Below, piece by piece: positions 25,843 through 32,768 of a stretch of DNA of 33,077 nucleotides (positions within the stretch are counted from its first letter, which is position 1; every line of letters starts with the position of its first letter). The translations under genes and the position numbers were made by a program. Source of the DNA: Acidobacteriota bacterium (GTDB taxonomy: Bacteria; Acidobacteriota; Vicinamibacteria; Vicinamibacterales; UBA2999); assembly GCA_016192845.1 (NCBI GenBank), contig JACPTI010000061.1, forward strand, positions 1 through 33,077, read 5' to 3'. The notes under the pieces are model-generated. The model was not told the origin of the DNA, ran no database searches, and worked only from the letters and a program-made list of their open reading frames with translations.

Positions 25843-25871
25843 AGCGTAGGGCAGGGGTGGGCGGCTGTCAA
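25843..25871 (-). promoter_or_regulatory. Minus-strand promoter for the frameshifted exported gene
   Basis: TTGACA (25871-25866) and TACGCT (25848-25843), read on the minus strand, are 17 bases apart. The -35 is perfect; the -10 matches three of six. Confidence 0.45.
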
Positions 25872-25880
25872 TCGCGGGGC

Positions 25881-25906
25881 CCCCACCGCGCAGACGCGCG
25901 GTGGGG
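25881..25906. repeat. Family-B hairpin between two divergent promoters
   Basis: CCCCACCGCGC (25881-25891) and GCGCGGTGGGG (25896-25906) form a perfect 11-bp stem with loop AGAC. It lies between the two divergent -35 boxes, closer to the minus-strand one. Confidence 0.8.
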
Positions 25907-25942
25907 AGCGAGTGGCACCAAATCTTCAACGACCGCCGCGTA

Positions 25943-25971
25943 TTGACAGGCAGGCTCGAGGCGCCCAACAT
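25943..25971 (+). promoter_or_regulatory. Plus-strand promoter for the NHL gene at 26014
   Basis: TTGACA (25943-25948) is followed after 17 bases by CAACAT (25966-25971), a perfect -35 with a three-of-six -10. Transcription would start near 25978, 36 bases before the GTG start. Confidence 0.45.
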
Positions 25972-26013
25972 CTCTGGGGCGCTCCTCGAGCGGCACTCGT
26001 CGAAGGAGTTGAT

Positions 26014-27177
26014 GTGAAGCGACACGGAATCCTCCGAGCGGCATCGATCGCGACGGTGCTGGTTGCGATCGGGACGCCGAACATCGCCGGCACGAACGGT
26101 CGGGCGCAGCAGACGGCATCGGCACCCAAGTTTCAGTACGACCCGAGCTTTCCTCAGCCACTTCCCGAGACGTGGGCGATCGGCGCGATCGGCGGGATGG
26201 CGGTCGACAGTCGCGACCATATCTGGGTGCTGCACCGCCCCGGTCCGCTGCGGACGAACGAGCGCTTCTTCGGCGCGGGCGCGAACCCGCCGAAAGCGGA
26301 GCGCTGCATTCCGGCGCCGCCCGTGCTCGAGTTCGATCAGGACGGCCGGCTGGTCTCGTCGTGGGGCGGTCCCGGCGCCGGGTACGAGTGGCCGCAGATC
26401 GAGCACGGCATCTTCGTCGACCACAGGGACAACGTCTGGATCGCGGGGAGCGGCGAGAAGGACGCGCACGTGCTCAAGTTCACACGACAGGGCACGTTCA
26501 TCGCGCAGTTCGGCCGCCAGGGTCGCAACCGCGGCAGCGCCGACCGGGAGAATCTCGGCGGCCCCGCCAATCTGACGGTCGATCCGTCCGCGAACGAGCT
26601 CTACGTCGCCGACGGCTACCGCAACCGGCGGGTCGTCGTGCTCGACGCCGACACGCTGGCGGTCAAGCGGCTGTGGGGCGCGTACGGCAATACGCCGGAC
26701 GACACCGATCTCGGGCCGTACGATCCCGATGCCCCGCCCGCCCGGCAGTTCCGCCTCCCGCACAACGTCGCGGTCTCGCGTGACGGCTTCGTCTACGTAG
26801 CCGATCGCCCCAACGATCGCATTCAGGTGTTCCGGAAGGACGGCACCTTCGTGAAGGAAGGCTTCATCGCGCGGCGGACGCTGCTTGCCGGTTCTGCCTC
26901 CGGTTTCGCCTTCTCCCCCGATCAGCGCTTTCTCTACGTGATCGACGGCGCCAACCACCACGTCTGGATCCTGCGGCGAGACACGCTCGAGGTGGTCGAT
27001 CGCTTCGGCCAGCAGGGCATCTTCGGCGGATCGCTGAACGTGCCGCACGCGCTGGCGGCCGACAGCCGCGGCAACGTCTATGTCGGCGAGAACTTCGACG
27101 GGCGCCGGTTCCAGCGGTTCGTCTACAAAGGGATGGGCGCGCCGACCGGAAGGCTGCTACCATCCCCTCGCCCGTAG
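26014..27177 (+). CDS. Exported NHL-repeat propeller protein
   Basis: The start is the GTG at 26014, after AAGGAG (26002-26007); the apparent ATG two bases earlier runs straight into TGA. The 387-residue product has a signal peptide (to about residue 33, NGRAQQ). It then shows NHL blades: IGGMAVDSRDHIWVLHRPG, VLEFDQDGRLVSSWGGPGAG, GIFVDHRDNVWIAGSG, LKFTRQGTFIAQFGRQG, NLTVDPSANELYVADGYRNR, NVAVSRDGFVYVADRPNDR, ALAADSRGNVYVGENFDGRR. This is a complete six-bladed propeller. The long insert with KAERCIPAPP holds a lone cysteine. Function is unknown; related propellers are often ligand-binding or lyase-like. The next gene starts 49 bases on, in the same direction and without an obvious promoter, so both are probably co-transcribed. 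Confidence 0.88.
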   Translation: MKRHGILRAASIATVLVAIGTPNIAGTNGRAQQTASAPKFQYDPSFPQPLPETWAIGAIGGMAVDSRDHIWVLHRPGPLRTNERFFGAGANPPKAERCIPAPPVLEFDQDGRLVSSWGGPGAGYEWPQIEHGIFVDHRDNVWIAGSGEKDAHVLKFTRQGTFIAQFGRQGRNRGSADRENLGGPANLTVDPSANELYVADGYRNRRVVVLDADTLAVKRLWGAYGNTPDDTDLGPYDPDAPPARQFRLPHNVAVSRDGFVYVADRPNDRIQVFRKDGTFVKEGFIARRTLLAGSASGFAFSPDQRFLYVIDGANHHVWILRRDTLEVVDRFGQQGIFGGSLNVPHALAADSRGNVYVGENFDGRRFQRFVYKGMGAPTGRLLPSPRP

Positions 27178-27226
27178 CCGCCGGCGCAGCGGCGGTCTAT
27201 ATTTGAATGTCTCGGAGGAACAGATC

Positions 27227-27967
27227 ATGCGCCGCCTGACCTCGTCGATGGCCGCCGCTCTCGTGCTCGCGCTCGTGTCGCCCCTGTTCGCTCAAGAATG
27301 GGACGAATTCGTGTTCATCGAAGACGGGTTCAAGGTGAACTTTCCGGGACCACCCAAGGTGGCGAACACCACCTGGACGTCGCGGTACCGCTACACGCTG
27401 CCGGCGCGCGTGTACAGCGCGTCACGCGGGCAGGAGCGCTATTCGGTGACCGTCGTCGATTACCGCGGCGTCGAGACGCAGGGCATCGAACGCCAGAAGC
27501 AGTGCCCACCCGGCGCCGAAACGTGCATCGGCACGCAGGACGGCCGGAACGGCGGGATCCTCGGCGCCGGCTACTGGAAGATGGACGTCCGTGGCGCCCT
27601 CGCGTATGCGACGCTCAAGTTCCTGCAGCGCGATGCGAAGGTTACCGACTATGACCTCGAGTTCCAGGATGTGGTCGAAGGGTACATGCTGCATCTGACC
27701 AACCGGGACGAGTCGCGCACGATGGCCTACATCACCATGCACGAAAACCGGCTCTACATCTTCGAGGGGACGGTGCCAAAGGGGTATCCGGAGCCGGCGC
27801 TGTTTCAGTCGTCCGTGGGGTTCGTCGACGCCACGGGCAACGGCATCCGGTACCTGGACTACTACTCGAATGCGATTCACGGGCTGCGCCAGCACGAGCC
27901 GCCGCCGTATCGGGCGGGCGGCGTGCTGCAGGGTTCGCCGGGCGCCTCGGGCGCGCCGCCGCGCTGA
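27227..27967 (+). CDS. Exported protein of unknown function (paralogue of 1000-1773)
   Basis: The ATG at 27227 follows GGAGGA by seven bases. The 246-residue product has a signal peptide (MRRLTSSMAAALVLALVSPL, cut at LFAQ) and blocks shared with the gene at 1000-1773: FIEDGFKVNFPGPPKVANTT, YRYTLPARVYSASRGQERYS, VTVVDYRGVETQGIERQKQC, CPPGAETCIG, LTNRDESRTMAY, LYIFEGTVPKGYPEPALFQS and NGIRYLDYYSNAIHGL. The cysteine pair is conserved, so a disulphide is likely. Differences are mainly an insert (QDGRNGGILG) and the low-complexity tails. As with the other copy, an NHL propeller gene is the direct neighbour, here upstream on the same strand. The family is unrecognised; a secreted or periplasmic role is all that can be said. 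Confidence 0.85.
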   Translation: MRRLTSSMAAALVLALVSPLFAQEWDEFVFIEDGFKVNFPGPPKVANTTWTSRYRYTLPARVYSASRGQERYSVTVVDYRGVETQGIERQKQCPPGAETCIGTQDGRNGGILGAGYWKMDVRGALAYATLKFLQRDAKVTDYDLEFQDVVEGYMLHLTNRDESRTMAYITMHENRLYIFEGTVPKGYPEPALFQSSVGFVDATGNGIRYLDYYSNAIHGLRQHEPPPYRAGGVLQGSPGASGAPPR

Positions 27968-27979
27968 ACTGGCTGGGGA

Positions 27980-28366
27980 TTACTTCTCGTCAGGTTTCAC
28001 GATTTCGAGCAACGAGTCGTGAATCCAGCCGTTGTCCTCGTTCTTGTACCAGCGCATCACCAGGCCCGTCTTCCTGAGCGCTGGCGAGAGACCCACGTGG
28101 AGCCATTCTCCCCGGCGTCCGAGCACCGGCAGCACCGTTCCCTTCGGGGCGAGCACGATCACTTCATTCACCGTGGTCGGACCCATGTGGACGTTGGCGT
28201 GGCCGGTCTTCACGCGCACGCGCTCGCCGGTAGGTTGAGGAGCCTGGGCCACCGCGGGCTGGCCCTGACCACCCCTGCCCCGCTGTCCGTATGCGGCGAG
28301 GGGAAGCACGAGGACGACGGCCAACACACACAGACACGCCACCGCGCGAGTGGTCATCGTGCGCAT
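27980..28366 (-). CDS. Exported SH3-like domain protein
   Basis: The 128-residue product starts at the ATG at 28366 (or 28357). Its signal peptide ends PLAAYGQ, followed by a Gly/Arg/Gln-rich linker and a bacterial SH3 (SH3b) domain: RVRVKTGHANVHMGPTTVNE, VIVLAPKGTVLPVLGRRGEW, LHVGLSPALRKTGLVMRWYK and NGWIHDSLLE. SH3b domains often bind peptidoglycan or mediate envelope contacts. There is no Shine-Dalgarno sequence. On the minus strand TTGACA (28402-28397) lies 17 bases before TTGACT, a poor -10 that would place transcription next to the ATG, so leaderless expression is possible but weakly supported. It is convergent with the exported gene ending at 27967, 12 bases away. Confidence 0.85.
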   Translation of the reverse strand: MRTMTTRAVACLCVLAVVLVLPLAAYGQRGRGGQGQPAVAQAPQPTGERVRVKTGHANVHMGPTTVNEVIVLAPKGTVLPVLGRRGEWLHVGLSPALRKTGLVMRWYKNEDNGWIHDSLLEIVKPDEK

Positions 28367-28378
28367 GGCGCATAGTCA

Positions 28379-28399
28379 ACACCGCGGCCGGCGCGGTGT
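28379..28399. repeat. Small perfect hairpin upstream of the SH3-like gene
   Basis: ACACCGCG and CGCGGTGT (28379-28386, 28392-28399) form an 8-bp stem with loop GCCGG. It occupies the likely promoter spacer of the SH3-like gene and could be an operator. Confidence 0.5.
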
Positions 28400-28413
28400 C
28401 AAGAATGCTGAAC

Positions 28414-28929
28414 CCGGAACTCACTTGAGTCGATCAGCGCCGCCCGATTCCGGTGGCCGGACCGCGCTGCGAGCGGGGCCCCCACCGCGTGTGTTTTGCG
28501 CGGTGGGGTGCAGGTGGCGTCGTGGGCCGCGTGACGCTCGGGTCGCGCTGTGCGCGTTCGCCTTCCCGCGGCAGGCATGTGAGTGGCCGAGGTATTGCGG
28601 GGCGGGTGGCGCCGGGAGGGGCCTCCCCAGCCGCCGCGCAGGCGCCACTCCCGTGACAAGCGTTTTTGGCGCCGCACGCCGGGGCCCCCGACGCGCGTTC
28701 TTTGCGCGTTGGGGTGGCCGCGGCTGGGGAAACCCGGCGCCAGGACCCGCGCGGCGGCCACTCACGTGCCTGCCGGCAGGAGCGAACGCTGGGATGGTCG
28801 ATCCGCTGCGACGGGGTGCGATCCGTACGGCGCTCAACCTCGCGGATCCCCAGAGCCTTCTCGCGCGGTCAGGTGCACCGTATCGGCCACCTCCATAGGG
28901 CGTCGCTACTCGACTCAAGTGAGGTCCGG
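28414..28929. mobile_element. 516-bp non-coding palindromic element with 20-bp terminal inverted repeats
   Basis: This is the longest stretch without a gene (28367-28962). CCGGAACTCACTTGAGTCGA (28414-28433) is repeated inverted at 28910-28929 with one mismatch. Inside are nested inverted pairs: 28569-28589 with 28755-28775 (21 bp, one mismatch), a GGCGCCGGG...CCCCAGCCGC block with its complement, GGCGCCA/TGGCGCC, and two family-B-type hairpins (28480-28508 and 28686-28714). No reading frame inside resembles a protein. The whole can be read as one giant imperfect palindrome or as a MITE-like element. No target-site duplication is visible. It separates the divergent SH3-like and NHL genes. Confidence 0.65.
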
Positions 28930-28937
28930 TGTAGGAT
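28910..28937 (+). promoter_or_regulatory. Possible promoter formed at the element's right end
   Basis: TCGACT (28910-28915), inside the right terminal repeat, lies 16 bases before TAGGAT (28932-28937), just outside it. The same TAGGAT box serves the strong promoter at 16538. It would drive the NHL gene at 28963. Confidence 0.4.
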
Positions 28938-28962
28938 AGCGTCCCAACCGAGGAGTCACCGC

Positions 28963-30186
28963 ATGCGCGCTATGCCGCTTGTCGTCGCGACGTCGGTGGT
29001 GCTGGGTGCGCTCGTTCTTGCCAGCGACCTGTCGAACAGCGGCCAGGTCCAGGCCCGGCAGGCGGTCAGGAAAGTCGATATGGGCGACTACGAGCCCGTC
29101 GTTCCCTGGCCGAAACCGCTGCCGGATACCGACCTGTCTCACGACGGATGGACGTGGGGATCCGGCGCCGGCGTCTGGGCGGAACGTCCGGACAAGGTCT
29201 GGGTCATGCAGCGCGGCGAAATCTCGCTTCCGCCCGGCGCCGAACCCTGGATCTGTGCTTGCCTGCTGAACCCGCGCCGGACCAACACCGGCAGGCGCGA
29301 CTACTCCGGCACGCCGTACCCCTATCAGATGCGGCGGCACCATCTGGTGTTCGCCGTGGACCGCGACGGCAACACGATCGAGGAATGGCTGCAGCACGAC
29401 CGGTACCTGGCGCCGCCGCGGGGCAGCGGGCTCGGGGAAATGGGGCGCGGGCCGCACAAGATCCTCATGAACCCGTACGATCCGCAGAAACACATCTGGA
29501 TTGTCGACGACGACATGCACGAGATCAACATCTTCACCAACGACGGCACGCTGGTGAAGACGATGGGCGAGCGGGGCGTGCCGGGACGCGGCCCGAACAA
29601 CTTCAATCGCCCGACGGACGTCGCGTGGCTTCCCGACGGCACGTTCTTCGTGGCCGACGGCTACGCCGGCACGCGCGTGGCGAAGTTCGATCGCAACGGA
29701 AAGTTCCTGATGGACTGGGGACGGCCTCCGGTCGATCCGGACAACCCGAAGCCGTACGAATTCTGGTCAGTGCACAGCGTCGGCATCAGCCGCGACCGCC
29801 GCATCTTCGTCGCCGATCGCGAGCATCACCGGATGCAGGTCTTCGACGAGAACGGGAAGTTCCTCGCGATGTGGCCCACCGGCTACAACTCGTCGGTGCT
29901 CGCGCATTTCGTGACGCAGGACGATTTCGTCTGGGTGGCCGACTGGACGACGGATCGCCTCGTCAAGTACGACCTCGAGGGGCACTACATCCTCGACATC
30001 GGCGGACACGGCGCCCTGCCCGGGCAGTTCGACGGCGTCCACCAGATCCACGTCGATTCGGAGCGGAACCTATACGTGACGGAGGTTCAGAACGACCGGT
30101 CCCAGAAGTTCCGGCCCAAGCCGAATGCCGACCCGAACAAGATTATCGGCCCGATGGCGATCGTGAATCCGGAGCCGTCCCGGTAG
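28963..30186 (+). CDS. Exported NHL-repeat propeller protein
   Basis: The ATG at 28963 follows GAGGAG by seven bases; the frame is open far upstream only because the palindromic DNA lacks stops. The 407-residue product has an N-terminal hydrophobic signal (MRAMPLVVATSVVLGALVLA) and then NHL blades: GSGAGVWAERPDKVWVMQRG, HHLVFAVDRDGNTIEEW, DDDMHEINIFTNDGTLVKT, DVAWLPDGTFFVADGYAGTR, HSVGISRDRRIFVADREHHR, DDFVWVADWTTDRLVKYDLE and VHQIHVDSERNLYVTEVQND. Two cysteines lie in WICACLL. It is a full-length paralogue of the partial gene at the left end of the window but ends at the blade region without that gene's extra C-terminal domain. Its binding partner or substrate is unknown. Confidence 0.9.
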   Translation: MRAMPLVVATSVVLGALVLASDLSNSGQVQARQAVRKVDMGDYEPVVPWPKPLPDTDLSHDGWTWGSGAGVWAERPDKVWVMQRGEISLPPGAEPWICACLLNPRRTNTGRRDYSGTPYPYQMRRHHLVFAVDRDGNTIEEWLQHDRYLAPPRGSGLGEMGRGPHKILMNPYDPQKHIWIVDDDMHEINIFTNDGTLVKTMGERGVPGRGPNNFNRPTDVAWLPDGTFFVADGYAGTRVAKFDRNGKFLMDWGRPPVDPDNPKPYEFWSVHSVGISRDRRIFVADREHHRMQVFDENGKFLAMWPTGYNSSVLAHFVTQDDFVWVADWTTDRLVKYDLEGHYILDIGGHGALPGQFDGVHQIHVDSERNLYVTEVQNDRSQKFRPKPNADPNKIIGPMAIVNPEPSR

Positions 30187-30240
30187 CGACGCGCCTACCG
30201 GCTACCCGCGCTCTTACTCTCTTACTGCATAGACTTCGAA

Positions 30241-30549
30241 TGTCTGCATGCTGACGAACTGCCCGCTCACCAGGCGCTCGCTACCGTACGCGATCACCTT
30301 GTCTGGATCACCCCTGGCTCGCTGCTCGCCACGAGCCTCTGGATGGCCAGCTCATTCGCGTTCAAGTTCTACGTCGCCAACCTGGCCAACTTCAACGCCA
30401 CGTATGGCGCGATCGGCGGCGTGGCGGTGCTGCTCCTCTGGTTCTACGTGTCGGGCCTCGCGATTCTCATCGGCGCCGAACTGAACGGGGTCATCGAACA
30501 GGCGTGGCGCATAGTCCCAGGCGGACAGTCCAACGGACGCCGCCCGTAG
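30241..30549 (+). pseudogene. C-terminal fragment of a YihY/BrkB-family membrane protein
   Basis: The frame gives VWITPGSLLATSLWMASSFA, FKFYVANLANFNATYGAIGG and VAVLLLWFYVSGLAILIGAE LNGVIEQ. This is the typical end of YihY/BrkB (formerly 'ribonuclease BN') proteins, with PGAL-ATxLW, YNxTYGSLG and LLWxYxSxxxxLxGAELN. Only the last two or three membrane helices remain; full proteins have about six helices and ~280 residues. No ATG with a Shine-Dalgarno site suits the fragment, although an internal ATG at 30343 could give 68 residues. It is a decayed gene sitting just after the NHL gene, and CTACCGG repeats and pyrimidine runs occur in the junction at ~30190-30225. Confidence 0.75.
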
Positions 30550-30599
30550 CCCGACCCGTGGTCGTTGAACAGGCGGAGGAACTCGGGCTCGGCTATGGG

Positions 30600-31145
30600 C
30601 TAGAGCTTCGGCACGACCGTTGTCTTGATGTCACCGTTGGCGTGCACGAACAGGTACTGGTTGCGGTCCATCTTCGGGTTGACCGGCGTTCGCAGCGTCA
30701 CCTCGACGATCTCGCCAGGCTGCAACGGCTTGCCGTGCCGGAAGGTATCGCCCGTCAGCGGCTCGCCAGCTTTGTCGTACCAGAACTCATCGACTTTCAG
30801 GCCGACGATAGAGTGCGTGGTCGACGTGTTCTTCACCGTGATGGTCGTGACGATCTCGTTGCCGACGCGCTTCGTCACCGGTTTGGTCAGCGCGACCTCG
30901 GCCAACCCACGAACCGGCGGCACAAACTTCGCCGGCACGGCCGGCGGCGTTGCGGGCTTGGCCTGCTCCGTGGCGGCCGGCGCCTCGCCGGTCGCGGTCG
31001 CGTCGGTCGTGGTCGGATCGGCGTTCGTCGAGCCCACGGCCACGCCGGGATCTATATCCGCGACGGTCTCAGACTGTCCACCGCAGCCTGCGGCCGCAAA
31101 GAGAAGGATGGCGCTGGCGCCCGCGATCACCGCGTGCTTTTTCAT
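30600..31145 (-). CDS. Lipoprotein with FxLYD-like domain
   Basis: I chose the ATG at 31145, five bases after GGAGG; an adjacent ATG at 31148 and a TTG further out fit less well. The 181-residue product has a lipoprotein signal (MKKHAVIAGASAILLFAAAG then C21), so it should be lipid-anchored. A Thr/Ala/Pro-rich linker (about 22-75) leads to a beta-sandwich: VRGLAEVALTKPVTKRVGNE, IVTTITVKNTSTTHSIVGLK, VDEFWYDKAGEPLTGDTF and GKPLQPGEIVEVTLRTPV. This matches the FxLYD/DUF3426-like pattern of a 'WYD..G' turn and 'L.PGE' strand. The role is unknown. It lies alone on the minus strand, with a candidate promoter ~200 bases upstream. Confidence 0.82.
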   Translation of the reverse strand: MKKHAVIAGASAILLFAAAGCGGQSETVADIDPGVAVGSTNADPTTTDATATGEAPAATEQAKPATPPAVPAKFVPPVRGLAEVALTKPVTKRVGNEIVTTITVKNTSTTHSIVGLKVDEFWYDKAGEPLTGDTFRHGKPLQPGEIVEVTLRTPVNPKMDRNQYLFVHANGDIKTTVVPKL

Positions 31146-31184
31146 CATGACCTCCAACCGGGGACCTGTAGTTGTCTAGGTCGT

Positions 31185-31210
31185 CTCGCCTCCTATGAGG
31201 CTGAGGCGAG
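31185..31210. repeat. Hairpin in the long leader of the lipoprotein gene
   Basis: CTCGCCTC (31185-31192) and GAGGCGAG (31203-31210) form a perfect 8-bp stem; inner CCTC/GAGG bases allow an alternative. It lies in the predicted 5' leader of the lipoprotein gene. The remainder of 31146-31389 holds no gene. Confidence 0.4.
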
Positions 31211-31346
31211 GGCGTGCGGGGGCGCTCAGAAAACGCCGCGGCCGAGATTTTTGAAGACTCTAGGAAGCCAGCGCGGTGCGGAGAGCTGGGTGCAGAGGAG
31301 AGATTCGCGTTGGCCCGGAAATTGGCGAAGCGATCTCATGATTCAA

Positions 31347-31375
31347 ACCGTAGCTTCGTCTTGAACCTCTGTCAA
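31347..31375 (-). promoter_or_regulatory. Candidate promoter for the lipoprotein gene
   Basis: On the minus strand TTGACA (31375-31370) and TACGGT (31352-31347) are 17 bases apart: a perfect -35 with a three-of-six -10. It begins just after the M23 peptidase stop and would give a leader of ~195 bases. Confidence 0.4.
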
Positions 31376-31389
31376 GCCAGCACAGGCCA

Positions 31390-32700
31390 TCAAAGGGCTC
31401 CTCTGACAGGTGCAGTCTCGTCGCCGGGCGTCACGGCCGACGAGGCCGTCGGCGATGCCTCCCCATCCGATGCCTCTGCCTGCATCGTCTTGTGCAGCAT
31501 CTCCAGGGCGCGATTCCCAGCCACTTCGAATGCCGCCCGCGCGGTCGCCGGCACCGGGTCGCCTGGCGGCATGTTGCGGTGCTCGCGCACAGGGTTCACG
31601 AACGCGCCGTTTTTCCGCAGCCGGTAGTCCAGGTGCGGTCCGGTCGCCAGTCCGGTGGATCCGACACGACCGATCACCTGTCCTTGCGACACGCGCCTGC
31701 CGGCCCGGATACCGGGCCCAAACGCCGACAGGTGCAGGTAGTACGTTTCGTACCCACGCGCGTGCCGTAGCCGGACCATGCGGCCGTTTCTCCGGTCGAA
31801 CGTCGCCGACACGACGGTGCCCGACGCCACCGCCACCACCGGCGCGCCTGTTGGCGCCCCGTAGTCCACGCCGAGGTGCGGGCGGTGGACCTCCAGCACG
31901 GGATGAAATCGCCGGCGCGTGAACCCGGAGGTGATGCGCGGTTCGAACTTGAGCGGCGACCGCAGAAAAAAGCGGCGCAGGGAGCGGCCGTGCTCGTCAT
32001 AGTACGCTGGCTCCCCGCTTGGGGGTATGAACCGGATGGCGCGCAACACGCGCCCATCGTTCTGGAATTCCGCCGCCATGATGGCACCGTAGGTCGCTGG
32101 CCGCTCGTCGCGGGTGAACTTCTCGAACGCGAGACCGAACCGATCTCCTGGTTGCACCTCGGTATTGAAGTCAATTTCGCCGGCGAAGATCTCCGCCATC
32201 GCGATCGCGAGCTCCGGCTGCTCGCTCGCGGCCTCCATGGCCTGGAACAACGACGGTGCGGTGTCGCTGATGCTGCCGGCGGCCGTCACTTCGTGCCGTT
32301 GCTTGGGGATCGGCAGCACGGATGCGCGCGGCTCATCCCACAACGATGGTCTGGAGACACGCAGGTAGGTATCGGCGTCGATCTCGTACTCAAAATGCCG
32401 GATGTGACCCCCGAGCGTACGCTCGAGCACGAACGGCTGCGTGGCCCGGAGCCGGCGCGGATCGAACACCGCACGCGCGGCTGCAACTACCTGGTGCACC
32501 GCCTCCATAATGAGACCGTGATCGTGGAGCAGCCTCTCCAGCGTAGTGTTACGGGGCACGAGACCGCGGATCAGCTCGGTGTCGGGCTTCAGGACGATGT
32601 CGACCCTGGAGCGACTGGAGGGCGGCGCGTCATTGCTGCGGCACGCCACCGACCATGAGAGCGCAAGACAACAAACGAGAAGAGCCAACACCGGCTTCAT
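31390..32700 (-). CDS. M23 peptidoglycan endopeptidase-like protein
   Basis: The ATG at 32700 follows AAGGAGCGG. The 436-residue product has a signal peptide ending SWSVAC; a cysteine follows, but the lipobox is poor. The N-terminal region (about 35-250) resembles the Csd3/MepM-type domains: PRNTTLERLLHDHGLIMEAV, FVLERTLGGHIRHFEYEI and EVQPGDRFGLAFEKFTRDE. The LytM/M23 domain (about 250-375) has H275 and D279 in HRPHLGVDYGAPTGAPV, H323 in YLHLS, and GPHLDYRL in place of the usual GxHLHFEL. So the second histidine of HxH, a zinc ligand, is aspartate (D358). Members cleave cell-wall peptide cross-links. The variant ligand could still bind zinc. The last 60 residues are low-complexity. It lies 68 bases after an OmpA-like gene on the same strand. 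Confidence 0.9.
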   Translation of the reverse strand: MKPVLALLVCCLALSWSVACRSNDAPPSSRSRVDIVLKPDTELIRGLVPRNTTLERLLHDHGLIMEAVHQVVAAARAVFDPRRLRATQPFVLERTLGGHIRHFEYEIDADTYLRVSRPSLWDEPRASVLPIPKQRHEVTAAGSISDTAPSLFQAMEAASEQPELAIAMAEIFAGEIDFNTEVQPGDRFGLAFEKFTRDERPATYGAIMAAEFQNDGRVLRAIRFIPPSGEPAYYDEHGRSLRRFFLRSPLKFEPRITSGFTRRRFHPVLEVHRPHLGVDYGAPTGAPVVAVASGTVVSATFDRRNGRMVRLRHARGYETYYLHLSAFGPGIRAGRRVSQGQVIGRVGSTGLATGPHLDYRLRKNGAFVNPVREHRNMPPGDPVPATARAAFEVAGNRALEMLHKTMQAEASDGEASPTASSAVTPGDETAPVRGAL

Positions 32701-32768
32701 GAACCGCTCCTTCGAAATCATGTTCGACGATCCTGTGGGCACGCTGGCGGTCAATAGGGCACGCCCTG

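Noticed and set aside
28666..28962. N-terminal extension of the NHL protein into the upstream palindromic DNA
   Set aside because: The ATG at 28963 has a good Shine-Dalgarno site and a signal peptide; the upstream frame is open only because the palindromic DNA lacks stops.
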